NCBI RefSeq assembly: GCF_001949145.1
Contig: NW_019091406.1
Coordinates: 1,835,008 to 1,899,007, forward strand
DNA: 64,000 bases
Direction: 5' to 3'
From: Acanthaster planci
Taxonomy: Eukaryota; Echinodermata; Asteroidea; Valvatida; Acanthasteridae
Position numbers and translations under genes: made by a program. The notes beneath the pieces are model-generated. The model was not told the origin of the DNA, searched no databases, and saw only the letters and a list, made by a program, of their open reading frames with translations. Positions 22,834 through 34,800 of this stretch are shown here, piece after piece. Numbering within the stretch: the first letter of the stretch is position 1; every line of letters starts with the position of its first letter.

Positions 22834-25800
22834 CTGGGAATAAGGCAGAGAAAATTCAATACCACATCCAAAAAGTGGCTTTCCGTACCATGAAATTTTG
22901 GAAAAGGTTTCTTGCTAAACACAATTAGTTGAGCAGGCAATCTGCTTCACCAATTGTGTGGCTTAATGTATTCTAATGCAACAAAATAATCTGCCATCCA
23001 TACCTGACATTTCAAATGAAACATCTTCACCCAATAGCCCCATCTTGAAAGCATTATTTGTACCATATGCTGAGGGCAGTTTTTCAGTACCCAACATCAG
23101 AGCCAAAACTACAGAGCAATTTACTTCAATGTCAAAATTTCAAAATCTGTTGTGCCTTTGGCAAGGAGCATTTACAGGGCAGCCAGGATTGTTGGGATGG
23201 TCTTACTCTTTGCTAAATAAATTGACACAACTTTTAAAATTCTTGTAATGTTCAAGAGAAGTTACAGATCTTGGAAACAATAGTATATTTCTTGGAGGAA
23301 TTTTAGAGTGGGCTGGAAACGGAGGAAAATGCCACGAGGCACTCAAAGCCATCTTTGCCCTTTACACAACTATCTCAGAAAGTCCTGCATAATTGGTCTT
23401 TAGCAATTCTGTAACCACAATGCCAGTATTTCACTTTCAAATATAAGTTTGAAAACAACAAACAGTTTTTTCTTTGAACAACTGATAAAATTATGTCAGA
23501 AATAAAAAAAAGTTTAAGCTTCTTCAAAATATTAACAGGTTTTAGAAACAAACAAAAGATTGGACAACTGATAAAATTATGTCAGAAATAAAAAACGTTT
23601 TAAGCTTCTACGAAAAATTAACAGGTTTTAGAAACGAACTGAGAGTTAATAGGCAGAACAGAAGAAACATTGGAAACGTTTCCAATAGTCCAAAATACAG
23701 ACAAGTACGACTGCAGTTTCAGTGCACTGCATTCCTGCTGTTAAAAACATCTCAGTGTGTTTAATAGCTGTGGTGCTGCACTGGGAAAACAGGTGTGCAA
23801 CAAGTCAACGATTAATAGACCTCTGTAATAATGATGCCACACTTTTTTTTGCCATGTGTGGTTTCCTAGAGAGCCAGTGGGGTCCAATGGTCCACTGACA
23901 TCCGTAAGAAAGTGCACAGAGCGTGGTGCCATTAGTACAGAGGTCCATCCAACAGCCAGTCTGAAAAGACAGAGAAGGGATAGTACTACTGCTTAGCGTG
24001 TAACTTTACAAGCATAAACTCATGCATGCATTGCATGGGTTCAGAGATCTAACACATCTGTTGACCCACCAGAAAGCTTTCCAGGTTTTTTTCTTTAGTT
24101 CTAGTGACAAACACTGCTTTAACAATGCTGGTAAATTTTACAAGTCTAAAATTCTGTGCTTGGCACAAGCCATTGTTTTTCCCTTTTAAATATTAGTGCG
24201 TCCACGTACATGTAACCTCAGGCTTAAACAATGCAGCTAATGATCATGGTTTGTGCCAAAGTAAGATCATGGAGGATTAAGGAATCTGCCGTAATTTCAT
24301 GTAGAGTTGTTGTAAAACACAAATCCAGAAGTTCTCACAAATCCCAGTCTCTACATACATAGTGGATGGGGTATGAATAGTGACAACAGAATGCTTTGTT
24401 TTCACACTTCATTTGATTATGTACCGGGTAGTACCTTGACATGAGATTAGATGAACAGTGAGAACTTGTAAGGAAATAACAACACTATTTTAATCTTTAC
24501 CATGTTGGAAAATGCAGCAAATTTTTCAAGCTCAAAATTGGGCTGGAAGCGTTTGAACGAAAAGTTCATGTCACCGTCAAAAAGCCAGCTTACATGTAGA
24601 ATACACTGGTAACAGGTTTAATAAACAGAGTACGGTACACAGAACTAAAATAGGCATTCAAAACTTATGAAAAACTTACCTTTCAAATTAAATCAAGTTT
24701 AATTCCAAATTTAGGTGTGCAACATAAGTTTTGTTTAGCTTGAAAAAAATGCAGGCATAAAGTTCACTTCCCAGAATTCTTTTTCTCAGTCATGAATTAT
24801 CCCTTTCGTTAATGGGGGATTTTAACTGAGGCCTTATCACAAGCTCAATTAGTAGCTTAGTTGTTAAATGACTTTGTCTAAATCAAAATAAATCCCACAA
24901 TGCTTTAAATGTGAGTAAAAAATAATTTCAATATTATTGTCACAGTGCAGAGTTCACCTAAAGTCACATCACAGGTTTGGTAAGAAGTACAAAGGGATGA
25001 ACCCTGACAAAGACTTGCCTTTCCTCCCAATAGACCTCTATCATAGGGTAGCCATCTTACTTTTCTATCATTCAAAGCAATGAGATTTGAAGCTTCTTAT
25101 GGTAGAAGTTGCAAGTAAACTAGATAGGTTTGCAGCAGCACCATGAATATACCTCTGTTTTGAGTATGTGGGGTTCTGAAAAGCACTGGTGGTACTCAAC
25201 GTTTTGGACAGTACGCTCTGTCTGTCGTCAGGAGACTGCATGCAGTCTCCTGACAACGGACAGAGCGTACTGTCTCTAGCTGATGACGGACAAGGCATAC
25301 GGTCTGCAATGTTGAGTACCACCAGTGCTTTTCAGAACCCCACATACTCAAAAAAGAGATATGTCCATGTTGCTACCCCAAACCTATCTAATTTATTCAA
25401 AGCAATGTAACCAAACTGAGGCTGGAAGGAAAACTAGTCTGTTGCCTTTTACCAACATGTGAAGTTGTGTTACTCTTGCCAATGGGTCTACGGGGAGCAA
25501 GACAAACATGGTAGCATCACGGCAAAGGTCTATTCATTTGCACAGCTTGGGACTTAAGAGAGGATGAGTTGTACTAGTAAATGACCTTTGGGGATTTGAA
25601 AACAAGAAGTGGTGAGCCATTTATCCAATATGCCCAGTGCATTAGTAAAGTTGAAAGAACATGCAAATCAATGCATTCACGTCTACTTGGATCTATGAAG
25701 CAAAACCTGCGATTTTCTCAAACTGCAAGCTTGGTCACTGAATATAGCTTGACATTAACTTGAATAAAGTTGTGATTGCATTATAACAAGTGGACAGTCA

Positions 25801-28800
25801 GTAATATGCATGTGTTCCCAACATACACTACAACACAGGTTAGGATGCACATATGAACGTTATGCATGGTGGGTTGAGCTTTTTAGAGGGGGAATAATTT
25901 CAAACGGTCGCTGTTGTTTCAAACTATCCCATAAGTCACAAGTGAACTTTGACACCGTAAGAGGTAGGGGAAGGGGTGTTAAACCTTGACATTTGCATCA
26001 ACCCCCAAAGATCAGTACATGTATACAGTACGTCGACAGGAAGGAGGGCATTGGAAATTTTAGGACTACAGGAAAGCTTTTGCAAGAGGCTTTTATTTCT
26101 ATGGTAATTTCATTCATTTGATGAAAAAGTGTTATTTCAAATACCCTTTTTTGTCCCTGAACTGCATCCCAGATGTGATCAGCTGCCTTTCTGTTTGACT
26201 AGATTCAGTGACTCTTTCAGACTAAATTCAAGGTTATTCCATGCACAAAAAGAAAGACTATTTCAGTAAGCAGAGAGATTACATTTCAGAATGTCACATC
26301 GAATGCTGTTTATTTAAGTGAAACAGCATCAAAAACAACAAAAAAGCAAAGAAAATATGTCTATAATTCCTCTTAAATCTCTGAAGTCAGCACCAATGCC
26401 GTGCAGTTCTAGTAACATGGCAACAATTCAAAGATTCAGTCTTGTGTTAACAGGAAATCGATGCAAACTTATGCATGGGAAACCCTAATGTGAACTGAAA
26501 TTCCACTGTGGTATGCAATTCAAAGGGGAAAAGGTTAGATTAAGTTTAAATTCTTCAAGAAAACAAGTTAATCACAGATACATGTCCATTCATCAGCACA
26601 CGGGCTTGACAAAAGCAACTGTTCAGGCATTTCAAGTTAAGTATTCCCAAAATGGATAAGATCAATGCGATGCCAGCTGTCTGAAACTCAGTATTTGATG
26701 GTTAAAATGCCATTCCATTCAAGGAGGCAGCTGTTAAATTTCTTGCCCCCTCCCAAATCTTCTGAGGGCAGTCAGTTTGGCAGTCAGTCAGTCTCACAGC
26801 CAACTGCTCAAGCAGCAGTCATGCATCATGCAGTGGAGGCAGCCCATGCAATCACATCATGCGCACAAAAGGAGCTCCACCAAAGGGAACATTTCTTCTG
26901 AAGAACCACATCTGGAACTTCCTTCTAGGGAGAGCATGAATCAACTTCCAAACTCAAAGAAACAAAATGAACTGAAATGTCTCACAGGAGCTCTTCCTGC
27001 AGCAACTCAACTCATTAAACTCAAACACAAACTACAGCAGACGAACATGGGGCTCATTCTCGTCAGTCGGTGCCATGGCAACATGCAAGATGCAGAATTA
27101 GGGAGAAAACAGGAGACGGAAAAGTAGGCCTGGATAAAATCAAGGGATGGGAACAGAAGGAAAGAACTATTGGGAAAAGGTACATGTAACAGATCAGTAA
27201 ATGACTGAAGTGATCAAACATGGAGTTGTAAACAGTTAGGTAATGGAAGATGTTGAGACAAGGAGGACAACACATGTCACAGGAGGAAACACCGAGGAGA
27301 TAATGTCAGAGAGAGGATCATGAGAACGAAGATGCAGCAGTATATTACCCAACTACTGAATATGATAATGCTATCTGGACTGGCAGCAAGTGCTGTAATT
27401 AAAAAGAAAAGATAGATTTTCCTTTTGCATGTGTCTTGTTGGGAATGAAGAGCAGTCACAGCATCTCTCTCTATGAATATTCACAACTGTCTTGAATGAC
27501 TCTATGTGATACATTTGGGAGAACTCTTTCTACTCACTAGGAATTTCCAGAAAAACATGAGCCATAATTGTACATTACTTGCTTAGCAAAAACCGTTGCT
27601 GGCTAATATGCCACTCAATGTGTATTGCTTTTAAGCAGCTCTGCACCAATTTCTGCTGAGCACGAGAATCGCTGAGCCACGTTATCGCTTAAACAGCTAC
27701 AAATCAGGTTTCTGGATGGTAACATTGGGCTTACTATGCTGCATCCTCTGGATAAAAGCAACGAAAATAAAGGACAGGACAACACATACCAGATGATAGC
27801 AGAATAAACAACTGAAAAAGAAAATTCAAGGTTCTTTTTGAGCAAAGGAAGGACTGGAGTCCCCTGCTGACTCATCTTACATGACAGGGCATCGGACAAG
27901 ACAAGCCAGGGGTATCCCAGCGTGCACTGGGCCGCAGCGGGCAGACACCATAGATACAATGAGCACCGAGTAACAGCCAAAGCCATGGATGCGTACTGAC
28001 CCCACAAGGCTACGCCACCACCCTCCTGTGTAGGGGGACGGAAAGATACACAGATACATGTACATATGTAGAGAGGCATGTATAGAGAAGGACAGTTGTG
28101 ATTTGAGATAAGCTTGGAGGGGGATGGGGGCATGGGTGGCTTTCCAAATCAATGTATCCTGGATTTCTACGATTAAGCTTACACAAACGATGGTGAAATA
28201 ATCACACGTGGAAATCTTAAGGTTCGCAAAGTCAAGATATTCAATTCTTCCAATTTAACTCATTTTCACTCAAACTGTTAAAAAATCACGCCATAAACAG
28301 AGGGTGAAATCTCTCAACTTTCCTGACAAATTTCAAAATCAAGCACTAAAACTGGACACAAAAATGGCTCATTTTTGAACACATGAAAATTTAAACCATG
28401 ATCCTCTACCAAAACTACGTCTAAGTACCAGCCCAGCAATGAAAGTAGTTACAGGAATACTTTTCCTTCATCAGAGCCACCCATGCATATGTACTTCAAA
28501 GGGACTTTCAAGAAAGTCCCAGTGCAAATAGAATGCAAACTGATAACACAGATTAACCGAACGAGTAAAATGCTGTCGGGGCCAAGGCATCGGAAATCTA
28601 TGCAATCTATTTGCTAACCAAACTTTTCTGCAGGGATATGCCGATGCTACTTTTTTTTCTGCAGTTCAAAATCTACAAAGAGGGAACAGCTACCTATGCA
28701 AGTACATATGAATGTAGTTTACTCTCTGCTATTGCCAAGATTGGTTCTATCATTACACTGGGCAACAGGGCAAGCATGGGTACAAAGAGCATATACCTAC

Positions 28801-31800
28801 TATGATCATTACATGCACGTTGCAACTGTGAGAAAAAACAGCGAGGACTTCTTAAAACTAACAAATTTCGTATAAAAAGTGACAGCCAAGAAGGAGCCAA
28901 TACATTTTTAATGATTTTTTTTAAGGGAAGGTGAATGAACACTGCAAATGATCACACCAATTTTGGAAAGAGAAATGGGTATTGTGACAAAAGTGACAAA
29001 ATGGCCGACATTTTCACCCTTCTGTTGAGACTACGATTCTAAAGTCTGAATACATACTGTCGTGGGAGAACAATGCTTCATTGGAAAAAAGGAAAATCAA
29101 ACTTGAGAATTGGAAAGTTGACCATGAAATTACCTTCTGTTTCTTGTGTTCGTCAAATCTGCAGAATGGTAGGCGCAGACAACCATAAAAGAGGGTGGAA
29201 GAAGTAAGGTGGGAAAAATTATGGTGAATGCAAATGGACACACTGAAAGGAGACTGCTCCAACAAATAGTCACGTCACTCCAACTGTCCCATATCGGAAT
29301 ACTATACCACTCGTGAAATAAGATAAAAACCATCATAATAATCACTGATCAGATATTAACTGATCAAAAGGTTGACATTGGAGGATTTACAAAGACACCC
29401 AGCCGTATTTGTTATAAATACCTAAGCTCACAAGAAAGTCCACAGGTTGGTGGCACCTCCACCCTCAGAGGATGGGCACCAAAAGCATTTCAACATTTCT
29501 AGGATGTTTGGTACATGTATGTTAAAAAGGAAACCAGACTAAAGCTTCTTTGTATATCAGCAGTCCAACAAATGAGCCTCATCTGAATTGGGTGATATGT
29601 TCTATTGCTTGTTGGAGTGCGTAGGTAGCTACATTGAACATCCCACTTCAGACATAGCCTAAGTCACAATACATGCAGCACGTGCCAGTTTGCAGTTAAC
29701 CATTTGAAACACTGTCCAATCTCAAGTAAGTTAATTGATTGTAAAGTCTGCATGTCCAAATACCCAAGGTTAATTCTGTTCTCATCCTGGTAAATGCCCA
29801 TACCATACACATATAGTAGACAGAACACATAAACAACGGGGCTTTTGTTTATTTGTGGTATTCCAGTTTACTAGTGCAGCATATTCATCTGAACAAATTG
29901 TAACAAGGCTCTGGCTGGTTGGGGATGGTTATGAGGGATTTATTTAATGACACAGGCTATAAGGCATCCTTTTAAAAATTACGCTTAATATTACACTGTA
30001 CTGCGGCAGATCTGTTTCGACTTTTCAAGTGCCTCAAAATAAAAAAACACCAAGCAACGCTTAAAAAAAAAACGACAAGGGTAAAAAAATGCAGACTGTG
30101 AGGTGCAGGCATTTGTGATGTGCCAAACATCAGGCGAAGACATGAGGATTTGCATACATGCAAACGTGGGAGAAATCTTTCTAAACACACCACTGAAGAA
30201 ACTAACAAAAGGAGGAACCTGACACAGAGAAACTTTTCAAGAAGAGAAACTTGTCAACACAAACACCATCTACACCAAAAGGTTACGGCAGGTTCAGATT
30301 TCAGGCATTGGAAATTCTAGTCAAATTTCATCGTGATACGGCATTTACATGTTTTCATAAATGGGCCCTTCACTTATGACATTCAAATTTTATTTTGAAG
30401 TAAGCATTGCATTAAAGCTTTGGTCGTCAACACTTTCAGTCCAAAAAGGGCAGGCTACCGGTATGGGCTAAACACAAACATGGGAGACCTTTTTAGACCA
30501 CAAGCAACCGAGAATGATCAGAAGAGTACGTGTACGACTTCCAAATTGGGCTGGTTTCAGGACTAGAATGAGATGACTGCATCGGCAGCAAAATCAAACG
30601 TTTGGTTTAAGTGGGCAGGCGAAAAACTCCCAGTTGAAGTCAAGTAAAAGGTTTACAATAGCACCATACAAAAATAACTCTGTTGGGAGTATGCGTGGTT
30701 TGCTCCGTCCGTTGTCAGGAGACTACCCTGTTCAGGAGCCGGTTTTAATGAAACCCTTTATCGACAAGATGAGCAGAAATTTAAACCAGATAAACTGCTG
30801 TTTGACACATCCGAGTCATGATTGGCACTCCATGCTCCCTTTACACATTACAATTTAAATATTAACAATGCATCCTGTGGTTATCCAGCCATGCTAGCTC
30901 CCACTCATCAACCATGAAGACCCGCCACACATTTAATCCTCCCACAGGTCTAAATTGTTCACTTGATAATTTGTTCCCAGCTGCATGTAAAATGTACCAC
31001 ATTGATTAGCATGGGGTGTACTCTTTGTGCTCTACAGGATGGGCTTTCTTGAGTGCTGTTCTGTCGGGCTTCAGTGCACGTCATGCATATGCAGCAAGAT
31101 ATGAGATGGAGAGAACCCCCCCTGCTTTGTGTTGGTCATTGTTTCACTGGAATCTGAGGAATTCTGTCAGACATCTAGGGGGGGATGTGTTAGGTAACAA
31201 TAGTCTAGAGTGTGTACAGCAATTGGACGTGTCGGGGGGGGCGTACACCTGTCTCATATCTTGTAGGATATGTTATGGTGAGCCCACACTAGCTGGCTAC
31301 CCAGCATGATATGCAGCAGAGGGGGACCCCTCCCCTAAATGTGATGCATAAGCTATACAGGAATATCCTCAGGCTCCCTTGAAACCTGAAAGGGGTTCTA
31401 GAAATTTTTTATTTTTTTTTTGCGTTTTTTATTATATTATCCTTTTTCATCATTAAAGGTTACATTTTAATCTATAAACCGACAAACATTTCAAGCAAAA
31501 TTGGCTTGAGAACACTATTAAACATGCTCTTCTATTTAAATGTGATGGTTCCAATGATTCTGATTGATCTGGAGAATATGTATAAAAAACAAATAATTCA
31601 ACAAATGTCACGGTCATGTAACCAGAATGAGTCAGATTTCTCTCGTTTCTGAAAATGTCCAAAATATTCTGAAGTTTGAACAATTTGCCTCATTAAGTTC
31701 AGGCACAATTGCCAGGTTATCCCTCACCTTCATAATTACTCTTTTTGGTTTATCATTAAATTAAAAAAACATGTTTTGTGTGATTTTAAAGGTTGATGTC

Positions 31801-34800
31801 CTCCAGTTTTCTTTCTTTGCTGTTTTTCCTGTATCCATTTGTTTCCATGTAACCTTATGTAACCAAGCAGCGCTGTGATACTTGAAAGATATTTGCCTTT
31901 AAGAGGGAATAAAATTTGCAAGGACATATTCAATACTTTCACTGTGGTGTGTCAACCACCAACAGTGATACAGTTGCTTGTGTCTGTTTTTTGTGAGTGA
32001 ATGAAGGTGTCACTGAGTTTATCTTTTTGAGGGAAACAGTGTCACACAGCTTGGGCTTCACTCTCACAGTATTTATGTAGCTACCATGTAACAACGTTTT
32101 GCAATGCCGATATAATTTATAATGCTGTTTAAATATGGAATGCATCAATCAAACTCAACACTGTAAGAAAACTTGGAAATCAATTTGGACAAAGTTGCTC
32201 AAAACACCAATCCCTCCAGTAATAATACTCTGAGACACAATTCCACAAATACATGTACATATCCGTAGACAAAAAAGTCAAAATGTTATAAGGTTTCATC
32301 CAGTGAAAAGAACAGAACAGAAATCAGCAAACCAGAAAAATTAATCACTGAAGTCAATCATTTAATGGTTGCCTACTGGCCCTCACTGGACCTCACGCCT
32401 AGCACCGTATGGGGGTTCTACAGTCTAGTCCCTTTTAATAAAATGAGAAAGGCTAGGCCTGTCTTGAAGGTCAGCACAATTCTGTAGCGTCTGAATATTG
32501 AATAAGTGTAGTACCCACTAACAAATTTCTCATACTCTGTATCATAAGTGTACATGTGCATCAGGCATGCAAGCGGGGAATACGGCCGTTTCACAATAGT
32601 GCGCCAATCACACGTTGGCCAATCACAATGCGCGAAATTTGTCGACCCAGTGCGCGTTTGGAAAGGGTCGACAAATTTTACGCGTTATGATTGGCCAACG
32701 CATTGCAAACTCTTGGCGGCGCACTATTGTGAATCGCCCGTATTCAGACAAAAGAAATCTCAAACAAAGCCAGATTTTGTACAGTATTTCTTTTCAGTTT
32801 TTAATGGCATGCTTTAGAAGTAAAAAAAAAAAAGGGAAATAAGCTGATCAAAAGAAATGTAACATGCCTGATATGTACACAGCGTGTGCCAGCTCTGTAG
32901 CGCCAGGGTAAGACTGAGAGTGCCAGAAGAGACTCTGGGGCCGTGTCCGAAACGGGCTAGGTCTACTGTCTGCGCGTCTCCATGCGTTTCCAATGGAGCA
33001 AAGACCTAGACCTAGCCCTAGACAAGAGATTAGGATGCAGCCTGAATCTGAATGTGTTTAATCCAAGATGGTAGCCTACACAGTTTGCACATGGCAAGGT
33101 TGCCACATGTACATTCCAAGGTGACCACGAGAGGGCGCTGGACAACAGCATGTACATTACAAAGAATGTACATGCCCAAAAGTGTCAGAGGCTAGTCTGA
33201 CTTGATGTCTGAGACCGTGTCCGAATCAACTGGCTGCAGCTTGGAATAACACACACATCTATGGAAAGTGGCCGCACAATGGCTACCATAGATGCAAGTG
33301 CTATTGCTAGCCACAGCCATAACAGTCAGACATGGCAGTGGGACATTGAGGCAGAGAGGTAACTACATGCACCATTCCATTATTCCCACACCTGAGTAGG
33401 CATAAACCTTTAATTTCAAATGGGATAACTACCATCAAAATGAAAGCATATCAGGAGAATGGTTAGCAACAGCCGAAGGTGAAGACAGCCAAAGAGAAGT
33501 GAATTAGTATGCACGTGAGGTTCAAGAATTCCTTGGAAAACACTTCAAGTCCTTCTGAATGGAACTACAAAATTATCACCCCTTTATGCATGAACTGCCC
33601 CACCCCTACCTACAGTAGGATGGTACATTCAAGCATGTGTCTTGTATTATGAAAATGAGTCCAACATCGTTCAAAGTGTTGCTATGCATAAGGACATATT
33701 CAGCAGCGAAAATATCTTGAAAGCAACAAGTTTCTTATGCTGATATTCTGCTTCTTAAACAAATCAATGTCAACTTTTTGTAGGCAAATCATGTATCAAG
33801 TCTTCTGAGATGCTTCAAGCAGTCAAGATGTAACTTGGAAACTTGGAGTCAAAAATGCAAAGTTTTCCTTTTTCAAATTTGTTGTCTGCAGTACAGATGC
33901 TCAAAATTTTAAGAAAAAGGTGCAAATTTCCATAGATCTGAAGGGTCCACAATGGTCAAGGAAACCGAACAAAAGCTTACATATATATTACTTCATTATT
34001 TTTCAATAGAGTCATCAAATCCAGACATCAATTTGTGATGCCCGACTCATTTTCACAGAGCGGGTAACTGGTTAACAAGGCATGCCATCTACAATGGTTG
34101 AGAGATGTGAGTTCTACATGAATGCAACACTCAGTGTACATCAAAGCACTCTGCAGACATTAAAGGCTCAGATTGATTCTTACAGGGAAAGATTGAACAA
34201 TAGCACCAAGCTAATATACATACATTTAACTACATGTACACGTACCCATGACAAATATATTTACTATAATGCTAAATCCAAGAGAGCAATGTAAAACAAA
34301 CAACACATCTTCATTGACTTTTGAACCACACGTCGCAATGCGCAAACCTCCCTACGCTTTTTGCGCATTTCTTTCTTTGATTTACACGTGCAAGAGTGAA
34401 AGTACAACTCTTGAGCCATTCTAGACTCATGCTCAATTTTAATATCAGAAATCAAAGTGGCAAAACACTACTTGTGATTTTCGGGCAAAAAATATTAAAC
34501 ACGTTCATTTGAAAGCAGCAGAAAAACAAAAAAAACACAGATTCATCAGAAACTGTGGTCCACATAGTTCAAATCTTAGACTATCCTCGCCAACAGCAGA
34601 GTAGGCAGAGGTAGATGTTGTGACTTGAATTAACCACCGTTTCTCACATTATCCTCCACGGATTTTGATCCATGTCCTAAATTGGACTTGATGCAATATT
34701 TTGTCACTTGATATTTTTCATACCAACATATCCTTCATCCTCTGAGATATTTAACAGAAAGATTTGTAGGAAGCTTAATTAAAGCAAAGAGTGTCAAAGC

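Noticed and set aside
22331-22843. Plus-strand 170-codon frame opposite the acidic exon
   Set aside because: Leu/Pro/Val-rich mirror of the Asp/Glu codons on the minus strand; the minus strand has the splice acceptor and coding-like codon use.
27615-28133. 172-codon minus-strand frame as a whole
   Set aside because: Only the central 145 bp is splice-bounded and GC-rich; the rest looks like AT-rich intron.
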